Positions 1-15,231 of a DNA stretch of 64,000 bases are shown here, one piece after another (the stretch's first letter is position 1; each line of letters begins with the position of its first letter). The translations under genes and the position numbers were made by a program. This stretch comes from Neocallimastix lanati (nom. inval.) (Eukaryota; Neocallimastigomycota; Neocallimastigomycetes; Neocallimastigales; Neocallimastigaceae). The stretch is taken from contig JACVTC010000003.1 in assembly GCA_016946835.1 (NCBI GenBank), positions 1,795,001 to 1,859,000 on the forward strand, read 5' to 3'. The notes beneath the pieces were generated by a model. It saw only the letters and a program-made list of their open reading frames with translations. It had not been told where the DNA came from and ran no database searches.

Positions 1-178
1 TTAAAAAAAAACTGTCTCATGAAAAAACATATTGCACTTCGAAATATTAAGCCTTACTTTAACTGTGAAAAATGTTGATAAATTACCTTGAACAATTTAA
101 TAAATATGAAAAACTTTGCAAAAATTAATCAAGAAAATAAAGAGTAAATTTTCGTTCTGCTAGATATAAGGCTAATAT

Positions 179-216
<38 letters not shown>

Positions 217-264
217 GGTAATTATTTTTTGAATAAAGATTTTAAAAATAGTTGGAGATGTTTG

Positions 265-296
<32 letters not shown>

Positions 297-299
297 TAA
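1..299. other. AT-rich non-coding DNA with two long A-tracts
   Basis: No gene is visible. There are A-runs of about 32 (183-214) and 28 (265-292) bases. Such tracts recur inside the transposon relics that follow, so this stretch may be decayed element sequence. Confidence 0.6.
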
Positions 300-574
300 A
301 CCATCTTATTCATCCACCTCACTTACTTTCATTAAATCTAAATTTGGTCAAGATTATTATCTCTCCTTACTAAGCAATTAGATAGATGGGCTGAATATTT
401 ATAAACGATTTTAGCTTCTAACCCCTCAGGTCACAGCCTTAATCGTAACTACTTGGAATCATACTTTACGGGAATATTAACCTTAGATCCTTGGCTTGGA
501 ATAAACAACGGTCCAATTACGATTGAAGATATTTTAAAATATTTAAAAAAAAAAAAAAAATTATTTCATCAATG

Positions 575-583
575 AAAAACAAT
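575..583 (+). repeat. Target-site duplication, left copy (element A)
   Basis: AAAAACAAT here is repeated exactly at 1703-1711, immediately outside the two ends of element A. It lies inside the LINE reading frame (the MKNN codons). Confidence 0.85.
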
Positions 584-1623
584 GGGAGAGTTGCATTTCC
601 CCAGATTGCATTTCGCCAAGTAGCGTATTATTAAAATGTTGCATTTCCCCATGTTGCATTTCGACAAATGGCTTATTGATATAAGTAAATGAATGAATAA
701 ATAAATAAAAATTCAAAATAATTTTTTTAAACTTGTTTTTATTATATTTTATAATTAATTATAGATATTTTTTAAAATAAAATAATTATTAATAATATTT
801 AGTTATAAAAATAAATTTAATTATAAAGATATATTTTAATATTTTGTAAAAAAATAATATTATAACAATACTTTAATTATAAAAATATATTTTTAAAATA
901 ATAAAATTTTATCATAAAAATATATTTTAATGTTCTTAAGCTAACCTAATCTAATAAAGATTAAAAATACTTTAATAATTATTATATTTATTTTTATATT
1001 TAATAACTATTATAATTTTCATCGTTATTATAAAAATATTATTATTGATGTTTCTGTAATTATTGCTACAGTTTATATTATTTATTTATTATTTATTATA
1101 TATTATTTATTATTAATTTATAAAATACTATAAGAAAAACTTTTTACATTTTTCTTAAGTAGGTAAATATTATTTTTATTATTCATTTATATATATATTT
1201 GCAAATAATAATAATATTATTTATAATTTAATCGTCATTATTATTATTAATGACAATCCTTTTATAATTATAGCAATAGTGTTTATATTATTATTTTTTT
1301 TTATTAATTATATTACTATATTGTTTATTTTATTATTATTATTTTTTTTTTATTAATTATATTACTATATTGTTTATTTTATTATTATTTTTTTTTTATT
1401 AATTATATTACTATATTGTTTATTTTATTATTATTATTTTTTTTTATTAATTATATTACTATATTGTTTATTTTATTATTATTATTTTTTTTTTTTATTT
1501 ATTATTTATCAATTTATTATTTATTTAAACAGATATTTGTAAAGCTATTTATATATGAAAAAAAAATTTTTAATATTTAAATCTTCAAAAATATAAATAC
1601 ATCAATATTAAAAATATTTAAAT

Positions 1624-1655
<32 letters not shown>

Positions 1656-1702
1656 TAATTCTCAATTTGGCGAAATGCAACTTGGCGAAATGCCCCACAC
1701 CC
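584..1702 (+). mobile_element. Non-autonomous DNA transposon (MITE-like), element A
   Basis: An element of 1,119 bp that begins GGGAGAGTTGCATTTCCCC and ends with the inverse of a GGG-led terminus (CCCCACACCC). The left subterminal part repeats TTGCATTTCCCC and TTGCATTTCGCC-like units (590-665). The right subterminal part carries them inverted (1667-1694, GGCGAAATGCAA). The interior is almost pure A/T with no ORF. A 9-bp direct repeat, AAAAACAAT, flanks it. Both ends match element B at 15232-15585, which lies in the opposite orientation. A 9-bp duplication with G-rich short termini resembles Mutator-like non-autonomous elements. That superfamily assignment is inference, because no transposase is present here. 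Confidence 0.85.
1290..1497 (+). repeat. Tandem repeat, about 54 bp x 4, inside element A
   Basis: Four near-identical units contain the core ATTACTATATTGTTTATTTT, separated by ATT and T-tracts of slightly different length. The array lies inside the A/T interior of the transposon and helps explain why this copy is three times longer than element B. Confidence 0.8.
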
Positions 1703-1711
1703 AAAAACAAT
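1703..1711 (+). repeat. Target-site duplication, right copy (element A)
   Basis: AAAAACAAT, identical to 575-583. Removing the element and one copy rejoins the LINE frame as MKNN-KAS. Confidence 0.85.
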
Positions 1712-1819
1712 AAAGCATCCGTGATGAATGCAATACTTTATTCATTTCCAGTAAGAGAAATTTGCCAAAGAAGAAAAATTTTCAAGGAAAATTCACATAG
1801 TTAGCCTTTTTTTTGGATC

Positions 1820-1857
<38 letters not shown>

Positions 1858-2880
1858 TATGATTCAGTTCCTATATTTAACATTCTTAACTAAATGATAT
1901 CATTATGGAGTCCGTGGTCAATGGTTTTTGATTTTCTTTATCTCAAGATCTAAGAATCCCTTCTATTGCTGGTGTCTGCTCAGCCTTACAGATTAACTCC
2001 TTTGCAAAATGGAATAAATCAAACTGTATTATTAAAAGATCTTATTAAATTTATTCCCAAAATGCCTTATTATTCCTGGACTAAAGAATCTAGAACTTTG
2101 TACAAAAAAAATAAATATATATAAATGTGTAAAATATGACGGTATTTTAGAACGTTACTGGAAATCCGTTTCCAAATTTCAAGGTATTAAAAGGTCAAAA
2201 CTACAATAGTAACAAGTTCTCAAATAATAAAGTTATAATTATGCTTAGCTTAAAATATCTCCAATTCAACTTAGGGTTTTTTGTGGATTATACGTTTTAC
2301 GCTGTGGTTAATAAATACAATACTACTATTGCTATTAGAATGGGTAGAGTTTCAGAAGATTGTTCCAAGACTTGTCCCTCTTGTGGCAAAGATAATCAAT
2401 CTTTTGAATATTGGATTTTTTAAAATGCAATGTTCTTGTATCTTTTTAGATGGAATTCTTTAAATTTCATTGATGATCTCTATTATTTTATTCGCTTAGG
2501 AAGATTAGAGTGTTTAATCATCTTTCTTCCTATGACTCTATTTCTGATTTTTTTAATGATTATATCAATCATTATATATACTTTGTCCCTTCTAGCTATA
2601 TTTCAATAGAGGAGAACAGAGACAATTAAATGAACTACTTTTCAAAGGGGTTCATCTGAGTCACTCGTTCCAAAAAATTTTGGGCTTGGCGAAATTTCTT
2701 AACAAGGGCAATTTCCTATCATAAGTAGTTTCGTTTTGAGCTATTATTTAATAGGTATATTTTCCAAAAAATACCAAAACTTAACCAAGAGCGTCGACGT
2801 TGTATTGATAAGGCATAATGATAATACAGGATCATCTTCTATTAATAATCTCGCCTTTATAATTCAATAAATAATGAATT

Positions 2881-4379
<1,499 letters not shown>

Positions 4380-6345
4380 TTCTGTAGGTAGTGTTTATAT
4401 ATTCCCACTAAAAAAAAAAAAAACACTCATTACAAGTCCGATATGTATTCCCTGAGGTTTTCACATGGCTTCAGAATCACACTAATCATTCCTAACTATT
4501 CTTTTTGGAGCCTTTAACATGAGCACCGCTGATTTACAAAATAAATTAACTTAATAGTAATTTTGATAAACTGGTTTATTCTTCTGATTAATGGTTCACC
4601 TATTTTATGGACTAGAGGGAGATATTCCATCAGATATTAATCATGCGTTAGTCAACTCAAGAATGTTGGATAAAAATATCAATTTCTTATTTTGCTTATT
4701 TTGTTGACTATCCTTCTGTATCTGATCATAAACCTCTCCTAGTTTATTGTAAGAAAACTACCACAGATGAATCATTTTTGTTACTAAAAAAAAAAAAAAA
4801 ATTTGTCAATTGAGATAGGTATAAATGTCTTGAACTTAAGAAGGCATTTATTTGTGATCACAATAGATTTGAGATTCTTAGTGAAGAATTAGGAAATGAA
4901 GAACTTTCAGTAGATTGTATAACTTTCAGTAGATTGTATATTTTTGAAAAAGTTTATTAACACTACTAATTCTATTGCTAAGGATTTATCATTTATATCT
5001 TCAACAGAAATCAGAAAAGCGATGTTTAGAATGTCCCAGCAAAAATTTATTGTCTTCAAAAAATTTAAACATATAAAAATATAAACAAAATTAAAGGTTA
5101 TAAATCTGTATGTGATTCCAATAGAATTTGCTAAAATAAAAAAAAATGTGGACTCGCACAACAGACTATGTAAACTTGTTTCTTCTTCTACAGACGAAAA
5201 ATTAAAAACTTGACATTCTCATCATATATATTCTTAGGGTCGAATTCTTCAGGTTATAGTCCTTCTAAAGATTTCTAGAAAGAATTCTGATGCACTAAGG
5301 AATTTTGGAAGACTAAGGCAACAAGAATGGGAAATTAATCAAAGTATTAGTGATGAAGAAATTTGCAAGTCAATTTCATTTACACCTAACTTTAAAGACT
5401 TGTGGTCCTGATGGTATTCCAATGGAATTCTTCAAAACTTTGATTCCTTGGTAAAAATAAAAAAAAAAAATGTTTCAGAAGAATTAAGTGAAAACAATAG
5501 TAAATACTTCATCTTGCTTTAAAATATCTCAAGGCCTTAATCAATTATATTTGGAATGGTGAATTATTTCCAAAATCATGGAAATAATTCATCAATTGTT
5601 TCTATTCATAAAAAAGGGAAATCTATCAGATTATAATAATTATCGTGGCATCTCTCTTATCGATAATAGATTAAAAATTATAGTACAAAAAAAAAAAAAT
5701 CATCACTAATAGAATTTCTAAATAGAGAATTAATAAAGGATTTATAAGACCAGAATAATATGGTTTTCGTAATCGAGAAGAAATGTATTATTAAGTCTTT
5801 ACACTTCATTAAGAATTTATATGTCAGAGACGAAAATTTGAAAATAAATATACTAACCTTTCCTTTTTTTTTTTTTTTTTTGGACCTTAAAAAAAGCATA
5901 TGACTCTGTTCCTATATATAATGTATTAATGAATTTATATGTCAGAGACGAAAATTTGAAAATAAATATACTAACCTTTCCTTTTTTTTTTTTTTTTTGG
6001 ACCTTAAAAAAAAAAGAATATGACTCTGTTCCTATATATAATGTATTAATGAAGATTCATCACTTTGGTATTAGAGGTTTAAGGGCTATAAAATATATTG
6101 AAAACTTATATATACTTATCTTCCAAGGCTTGTGTAAGGCTTTGATAGGCCATTATCAGAATCATTTAGTATTATGAAAGAAGTTCGTCAAGGTTGTTCC
6201 CCCCCCCTTCTTATCAATTTTATTTTAACTTGTTCATTAATGATATTTTTAATAAAAAAAAAAAAAAAAAAAAAAGGGATAAATATAGAATCTGTATTAC
6301 CAAAGCTGTCAAAATGATTGAAGAAGACTGTCCATAAAGGTGTCC
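4380..6345 (+). mobile_element. Degenerate LINE retrotransposon with endonuclease and RT motifs
   Basis: Protein fragments of one non-LTR element appear in order across frameshifts and stops. DYPSVSDHKPLLVYCKK (about 4699-4752) carries the SDH catalytic motif of the AP-type endonuclease. CGPDGIPMEFFKT (about 5403-5440) and NNYRGISLIDNRLKII (about 5635-5685) are the first RT blocks. Then come LDLKKAYDSVPIYNVLM (5882-5930, and again at 6000-6052), IHHFGIRGLRAIKYIENLY (6055-6111), VRQGCS (6185-6203) and LFINDIF (6224-6250), just before the catalytic box. The FADD box itself is not recognisable. A 118-bp tandem duplication and several A- and T-tracts interrupt the frame. Relic. Confidence 0.85.
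5813..6050 (+). repeat. 118-bp tandem duplication within the RT relic
   Basis: Positions 5813-5930 are repeated at 5931-6050 almost exactly, including the T-tract and the AYDSVP codons. The copies differ mainly in homopolymer length: 7 versus 10 A before the Tyr-Asp codons. Confidence 0.85.
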
Positions 6346-6816
6346 TTATTGTTATTAAAAAAAAAAAGTAATCCTAGATTGGAACATTATTTTTTCTAAA
6401 TGCTATCCTTTTCAGTGAATTTCGAATGAAAAATTTTAAGGATATTGAAGTTCTTTATGTAAAAAAAATTTTTTTTTTTTTTTTTTTATAATTTCTAAAT
6501 ATTGTCCAATATCAAATAGTAATGAAAACACAGTTGTCACAGATAATAAAAAATATAGAATCAAGTACAAATTCTGACAGTAGTAACGAAGTATATAATA
6601 TTAATAATAATAACAATAGAAATATCATTGTTAATAAAAAGTAAATTAGTGATAATGAAAATAGGAATAATTATTATTAATGATAGTAAAACTAATAATA
6701 TCGTTACTACTAATGTAGCGAATTGTTCAATTAGTGAAAATCGTGATAATTTAAGTAATTTTCTGAATAATGAGTGTGTAAATATATATGTGACGTGGTA
6801 CTGATTATATAACTTC

Positions 6817-6850
<34 letters not shown>

Positions 6851-7757
6851 TGATACATTTTATATTTATATATATATATTTATCTTAATATTTATTTATA
6901 ACGTATCTTTTATAATATATTACTATAATTACAATATATTACTATTTTTAATAATAGAATATTTACTTATTTATATATTTATACATATATATTTATTTAT
7001 TTATTTATTTTATAAAAAAAATAATACAATAAGTATTAACATGAAATATAAATATAATAAATTATAAATTAATTGGATTTTAATTTATTTTTACAAATAT
7101 TTTTAAAAAAAAAAAAAAAAAAAAAAAATTTAAATAAAAAACGATAGATTGTAAGAAAATAATAAGGGAATAAAAAAAAAAAATTTTTTTTTTTATTAAA
7201 CTAATAGCTTTGATAAAATTGTTAAATTTATAGTATAAAAAAAAATTATTTAATTATAAAATTAAAAATTACAATGATAAATAAATAAAATAGTATTTTA
7301 TAGTATTTTATTGCTGATAAATTAATAAGTAAAAATAAATTAAAAAGAAAAAGAAAAAAAAAAAAAGAAAAAGAAAATAGAAATTTTTTTTTAGATATAG
7401 TTTTCTTTTTTTTTAGATATTAATTTTTTTTTTTTTTTAGATGATAGTTTTTTTCTTTCTTTTTTTCTTTTTTTTTTTTTTCTTTTTTTTTTTGCTTAAA
7501 TTATGAAATATTAACATAAATTATTATTAAAAAATAGAAAAAAAAAAAAAAAAAAAGAGTATTATAGTTTATAGTATTATAATTATTAATTAATAATTAT
7601 CTCTTTTTTTTTTTTTTTTTTTTTTTTTTTGCTTTTTGCTTTTTTTATTAATTATTTAATTAATAAAAAAAAAGTTATTTTACTTGTATTTTATTTATAT
7701 TTTTACTTATATATATATATATATTCTTATTATTATTATTATTTATATCTTTATCAA
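6346..7757. other. Non-coding, A/T tracts; a short Asn-rich relic reading
   Basis: Between about 6535 and 6830 the plus strand reads as Asn/Ser-rich peptide fragments (SDSSNEVYNINNNNN, then ISENRDNLSNFLNNE) broken by stops and frame changes, perhaps a dead coding exon or element ORF. The rest is A/T with many poly-A and poly-T runs and no gene. Confidence 0.45.
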
Positions 7758-8562
7758 TTAATTTTTACTTTCATCCTCATCTTCTTTTTCATAGCCAATC
7801 CAAAATTGACGATGATGATCCTCAATATCTAAATCAATAACATCAAAATAACGTGATTTTTGTGGATATTGATCACTACGGAAATCCCAGACAGCTAAGG
7901 AGCTTTCTTCCTCATATTGAATGGTGGTATAAATAAATGAATAATCCGTACTAAATTCTGCAAAACTTATTTCACTGGATAAATCAACCATACGCAATGC
8001 TGGTAAATCAAGATCAAGTTTTTCTAAGGCTCTTGATTCTGATAAATTATAGAGAAGTTCTCCGGATTTTAAGGACCATATACTAAGCATATTTCGTTCC
8101 GGTCCATTCGTAAGTAAGATATGACTATTAACCGCTAAGGTGAATGGATATTGCATTTGTGGTGGCATAAATTCATTTCCAATCACTTCATCATCAGCAA
8201 CTTCATTTTCAGCTAATAATTGATTTAAATGATTAACTATATTACCTTCTGATTCAGGTTGATCTTCTTGTTGTTGATCTTCTTCTTCCATATAGGCATC
8301 ACTACTATTATTTGGATTGGGCATCATCATTTCTTGAGTTTCCTCCTCTAATATAGGATGAGGTTGGCGTGGTCGATGATGATTAATCTTTTTTTTTTTT
8401 TTATTTTTTAAATACAAATATAAAATTATATATATTATTAGTATTATTTATTATTAGTTCATAATATATATTATTAATATTATTTATGATTAGTAAATAT
8501 ATTTATTAATTGTTTTATGCATGATTAGTAATGTAATATTAATAATAATTATAATATCATTT

Positions 8563-8597
<35 letters not shown>

Positions 8598-10841
8598 CTA
8601 TTTTTAATAATATTAGATTATTATCATTACTTACACTTGTATAATCATTTATACTATCTGAGTAGGATTGACGATGATTAATCATGGCTAATATTTGATT
8701 AATATCTGAAGCATCATTATCAGCATCATCACTACTATCATTATTTCTATTTAATGTACCATTAATTTTTAGTCTTATTAAATGAAATAATTCTTGAGCT
8801 TTTTGATTTTGAGGATGATACATAATATTAATACATTTATTTTTGGAGATATCATAGATGAAATAAATACTACTTTGAAGAGCAAATGCAATATAATCAT
8901 TCCAGAGGGCTACATTTGTATAATTTTCTTCTTCATTTGGATTAATAAATTCTTTTGGAATTTTATAGGTTGTAATAAGTTCTCCAGTATTAATATTCCA
9001 TACCATAATTAATCCTTTATTATTTGTGGCTACCATTCTATCTTTATGAACACTCATAGAAATAATAAGACCTGATTAAATAAAAATAAAAAAAAATAAA
9101 AATAAAAATAAAAATAAAGAAAAAAAAATGATAATAATAATAAAATGAAATAATATAAAAAATAATAAAAAATAATAATAGAATAATTAGTAAAAATAGA
9201 AAAATGTTTTCATTTATATATAAATATAAATTTTTATAGTATGAAAAATAATTCAAATCTAATATATATATTATTTAAAAATAAATATATATATATATTT
9301 TTTGTATATATTTATATATTGTCTTTAATTTATATTAAGATGTAATATAAAATAATAAACCTTCAAATAATAATAAAATAATAATAATAATAAATAATAA
9401 ATAAGCATATATATATTATTTTTTTTTTTACCTAAAGAACTTCTAACGTTAAATCTTCTTTTAATAGAAAAATCTCTAATATCCCATACAATAATTTCCG
9501 AGTTTAAATCAAAGGAAACGATATAATGTTGATGATTAGATAATACAAGACCAATTTCTTCATCATGTCCTTTTAAACGACGAATATAACGTTTGGTTTC
9601 AATATCATAGACTTGAATTTCTCTAAAATTATAAATCCAAAATAAATAGTGTCCACAAATAGAAACAGTATAGGGTTCCGATCTTCCATAAGGCCATACC
9701 ATTAAATATTTCTTTTTCGTTTTTGGAGTGGAATTTTTTCCTGAAAATTTATTAATAAATGGAATTTTTGATAAATATGATGAAAAAGAGGAATGTTCAT
9801 TACAAGAGGAGGAGGATGAAGTATTATCAAATTCATAATCATCATCTTCATCATCTTTATCAAGTGATTCAGGAAGCATTATTACAGAATCTGATGATGA
9901 TGACGATGATGATGGAGATTCTACCATAGAAAAAATAGATTCTGATGAATCATTTTCATTTTCATTTTCTTTAATTGAATTTGATGAAGAAGGTATACTA
10001 TCATAATAATTATTATTTTCTATGTATTTTTGGGGCTTACTCGAAGAACTTTCCGATGATGATGAGTATGATGAACTAACGGAAGATGTTAATGGAGTGA
10101 CAAGACCATTTTTTGATTGAGATGATTTTCTTTTCTTATTGATATGTTCTTTCATATTTTTAGGATTAGGGTATGGGAAAGGATAATAGGAAGAAAAGGT
10201 AGTAGATGGAGAATACGATGATGATTTAAATGCATAAGGATTAATATTTAAATAGGTTTGATTAAAACGGCTTTGTTTTTGAGCTTGACCTAATTGGAAA
10301 GGTTGATGATGAGAAGTAAAATAATACTTTTCATGTTGCATATTGAAATTTAAAAGAAAAATTTCTTTCCACTGTACATCATAAATATGATAAGATTTAT
10401 TATTGGTATATATTTTATGGTCTAATCCCCAATAATTTTTACAAAGATGTCTCCATATCAATTGTTCATTGTTTTCAATTAAGGATTTCCATTCTTTACA
10501 AGTTTGTTTTGCTCTTCCTAAAGACTCCAAGTCAAGATTTTGAAGACATTTAAGAATAACCTCCTTAATTAAAACATTCTATTATATTAAATAAATTTAA
10601 AAATTATTGTTTAGTAAAACAAAAAGAAAAATATATAATAATAAAATAAATAAATAAATAAATAAAATGAAATAAAATATATTTATATATATATAGAAAA
10701 AAGAATGATAATAGTTTTTAGTTAATAGTTTTTAGTTTTATAATTTTATCATTGTTTTTTATTAATTGAAATATAATAATTAATAAATTTTAAAAATTCC
10801 AATAAATAGTTATAAAGGTTAGATTTTTTTAATTTTATTAC

Positions 10842-10890
<49 letters not shown>

Positions 10891-11263
10891 AAATTATAAA
10901 AATATATTATAAATGTATAAAATAATTGTTAAATTTTATTCGACAAATTAAAGTTATTTTTAAATTACCGAAAAAATTAACTTTATATTTCAATATTAAT
11001 AAATAAATAAATAAATAAAAAAACATATATAATAATATTTATTAACAAAAAATATAAATATTTCATAAATATACCTTTTTCCTATGAGTATTTGAATTTG
11101 GAATTATCTTTCCTTTATCTTTTGCTTTACTAATAATTTTCTTCTTATTAAAAAAGCAATTATTAATTCCTTTCATAAGAAAATTCTGTTTCTTTTTAGA
11201 ATTTTCCGATTCATTTTTATTCATATCTTTATTAGTTTTCATATTACCATGCATTAAGTTCAA
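7758..11263 (-). CDS. F-box and WD40-repeat protein (putative SCF substrate receptor)
   Basis: Four exons on the minus strand: 11263-11078, 10578-9432, 9071-8635 and 8387-7758, with phases that join cleanly to about 799 residues. Exon 1 is a basic leader and the least certain part. Exon 2 opens with an F-box (NVLIKEVILKCLQNLDLESL, then CKEW and LIWRHLCKNYWGLD, roughly residues 63-115), followed by a long Ser/Asp-rich low-complexity region. A WD40-type beta-propeller spans the end of exon 2 to exon 4: REIQVYDIETKRYIRRLKGH, EIIVWDIRDFSIKRRF, GLIMVWNINTGELITTYKI, LAVWDFRSD. F-box/WD40 proteins dock on Skp1 and recruit substrates to an SCF ubiquitin ligase. Substrate and orthology (Cdc4, Met30 or other) cannot be read here. 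The propeller is degenerate, and an acidic Gln-rich insert precedes the last blades. Confidence 0.8.
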
Positions 11264-12179
11264 ATGAATGAAAGGATAATTTATATTGATAATGTTTATT
11301 AAAAAAAATAATAAAAAAAAAAAAAAATTCTACTCTATTATAAATTTTTTATAAAATAATTTTTTTTTTTTTTTTTTTAAAATAAAAGTAAAAAAAAAAA
11401 AATAAAATTCCTTATGTAAAATGAATTACCTGATTAAATTAGTAGTAAAAAACTTTAAACAAAAAATGTTAAATAATTTTAGAATATAACTTCATGAATG
11501 TTTTAATATATATTTTATTGTCATGTAAATTCATATATTGAAATATGAAGATAATATCATTTATATTTTATTTGTTAAATAAAATAAAAGTCTTTATATT
11601 GAATATATTTTATTTTTAAAGTTTAATGAATAATACTTAGAGTAAATTAAATTCTAAAATACACTTTTTTTTTTCTAATGTATTGGTATATATTTATATG
11701 TTTTTTTATTAGTAATATTATTATTGCTTCAAAGTATACCAATGGAAAAAAGTATAATATATCATATCTTTATATATCAAATAATAAAAATGTTGATATA
11801 TTGAAGTGTGATTTTTTTTATTTATAAATATTTTTTAAAATACTTTATTCAAAATGAATTATTATAAGTTATCTTATAAAAATAATTTAAATTTTGTGAA
11901 AAATTACTCTTAAAAGAAAATACTTTATTACTATTATTTTAAGAATAATTTTTCTATTTTCAATAAAAAAAAATTGTACTATAGAACTTATTTACTGTTA
12001 ATAATTCTATCATACAATATATTTTTATTTTATATTTTACATAAATATTTTAAAAATAACAAAAATATCTTTTATTAATTTTATATAAATATTACTCTTT
12101 TTTTTTTTTTTTATCGAAAAAAAAATATATTTTTTAATAATAAAAAAAAGGTAAAAAAAAAAAAAAAAAAATTTAAACG

Positions 12180-12218
<39 letters not shown>

Positions 12219-13079
12219 AAAAATCCACAAAATAAAAAAAAAAAATAAACAAATTTTAATTGATATATATTTATCAATGATATTAATATAAATTTTAATA
12301 TATACTATCACACAATTGATTAAATAATAAATATAATTTAAAATATTATTAATTTTATTTATTGTTAAGAATGGGTATGATGATTACTTTATATATAAAC
12401 TAGCTTTTTATTATATTATTATATTTTATAATGAATTATCAAAACTATTATTTTTTAAAAATAAAAACTTATTATTTATAATAAATTCATTAATTCTATT
12501 CAAAATATGGAAGAACAGGCTAATTAACTTTTTGAAGAAAAAAAATAAAGACATAATATTACTATATTGCTATATATTATTCAAGATTTTAATAATTATT
12601 AACATTTTTTATATTCTTATTAAAAATTAATTATTTTAATTATTATAAATTATTTATTATATAGTATTTTATTTATTTATTTAATATTTTATTTATTTAT
12701 CTTGTATTATATTAAATGTATATTTAGAAAGTATAATAATATATTCTATTAATAAGTTATTGGTATCGTATTAATGATTGGATGATAACAAATTAAATTT
12801 AATATATTAAATTGAAAATAAAAAAAAAATTCCTTTTTATAAATAATCCATGAATTGGATGAATTTTCATCATTATATTTATTTAAAAATATTTAGATAT
12901 TTATATCTTTTTTATAATTTTAACCAATATATTGATTAGAATTTATCTAAAAAAAAAAAAAAATAAAATAACATATATACATAATTAATGTATTTTATTA
13001 TAAATTCACATGTTTAAGTTTAATTAAAATTTTTATTGAAAATAACATAATTTTTTGTATTTTTACATTATTTTTTAAT
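11264..13079. other. AT-rich intergenic DNA
   Basis: I see nothing gene-like: A/T tracts (for example A-runs at 12151-12216) and no protein with recognisable composition. The short Phe-rich frame near 12111-12311 is a poly-A artefact. Confidence 0.6.
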
Positions 13080-14190
<1,111 letters not shown>

Positions 14191-15222
14191 TTATATTGTC
14201 GATGTTGTTGTTGTTGCTGGAATATGTGAATATAATTGTAAACCCTAAATTCACAACTTTAACGAACTAAAAGTCTCATCTAATTCTTAAAATAATATTC
14301 TCAAACTAAGAGTCTCATCTAATTCTTAAAATAATATTTTCAGCGAAAGAGTGGTAAGCCGAGCACAATATTATGCCAAAGAAAAAATAAATTGGAATTT
14401 TAAATAATGATGAAAGTTGCTCCTTATGTCAATTTAAGGAAGACTACTTTAAAAGATCGAACCTTTGAAATGATCAAATTGAAAGATTGAAGAAACAAAT
14501 AAAGATATAAAATAGTTGTAAGAGTAAATTGAGTATCCAACCTACAAGAAACATTAAATTTGAACTATACTAAAAGTTTAAACGTTTAACCACAAAACAT
14601 AATAATATTTCAAGAATATTATAAATATAGGATAAAAACAACTTCTATAGTTATTTGATTGATAATATGTTACAAAGTTTTATATTTAAATGGGAATGAT
14701 TAAAACAATATTAAGATGAACTTCATTGATAGGGACAAAGCCAATCCCCTACACCTTCAGAAGGGCGCTGTGAAGTAAGAGGACGTCAAAGACCAGAAGT
14801 TTCCTTGCTATTAAGGCAAAAAGGGCCTCACTTTCATAGATCCAGAGAGGATATTCACGGCGACCCTACCCCCTGGCCCTCTGCCTTCGTCCTTCAGTCT
14901 CTTCCAAGGTACGCTCACAAACTAACAAACTTCAACAAAGTCCAGACAAGCCTCCACAAAGTCAATATAATCATTTCCTTATAATTTTCATTATTATATT
15001 TATGTTTTTTTTTTAGTTGTTGTATGAATAAATGAATAATCGCAGTATCCTTTTTCTTATTATTTTTATTTTTTCATATTGTATATTTTTTATGATATTT
15101 TTGTAGTTTTATTTTTTATATCTTACTTTTTCTATTCATCCTTTTTGTTTTATTTTTTCTTATTATTTTAATTTTTATCTATTAATTCTTTAATTTACGT
15201 TACTGCTTTATCCAAAACACAA
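14191..15222. other. Unassigned DNA with a GC-richer island
   Basis: A 39-bp tandem duplication occurs at 14266-14343 (core AGTCTCATCTAATTCTTAAA). From about 14737 to 14960 the base composition shifts sharply to roughly half GC (for example CGGCGACCCTACCCCCTGGC), unlike everything around it. No frame runs far and it does not look like a tRNA or rRNA. It is probably a fragment of a mobile element, but I cannot name it. Confidence 0.45.
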
Positions 15223-15231
15223 TAATAATAT
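15223..15231 (+). repeat. Target-site duplication, left copy (element B)
   Basis: TAATAATAT, repeated exactly at 15586-15594 just outside element B. Because the sequence is low complexity, it is weaker evidence alone than the AAAAACAAT pair of element A. Confidence 0.75.

Larger units (their letters stand above)
300..2880 (+). mobile_element. Degenerate LINE retrotransposon, split by a DNA transposon
   Basis: This is a broken non-LTR retrotransposon read on the plus strand, with stops in every frame. Before the insertion at 584 the frame reads GPITIEDILKYL and then SMKNN. After it, from 1712, the frame continues KAS, which matches the linker that normally precedes the reverse transcriptase GPDGIP block. 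At 1855-1890 AYDSVPIFNILN is the conserved RT block (compare AYDSVPIYNVLM at 6017-6052). Further on come SWTKESRTLYKK (about 2077-2110), RYWKSVSKFQGIKRSK (about 2151-2200) and a CPSCGK...FEYWIF Cys-rich motif (2374-2420), which fits a LINE C-terminal zinc motif. Much of the RT palm is deleted between about 1790 and 1990. A 31-A tract (1824-1854) sits inside the RT. This is a relic, not a gene. Confidence 0.8.

Noticed and set aside
2690-2705. Another TTGGCGAAAT transposon end
   Set aside because: Only a partial match to the subterminal unit, with no GGG terminus or duplication; it lies inside the LINE C-terminal reading.
4907-5161. Minus-strand 84-residue frame
   Set aside because: Lies opposite the LINE relic between endonuclease and RT; composition is a shadow of that sequence.
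14737-14960. Possible tRNA or small RNA gene
   Set aside because: No cloverleaf, A/B box or CCA-adjacent acceptor stem could be drawn by eye; the same was true of the islands near 19.8, 27.4 and 60.8 kb.
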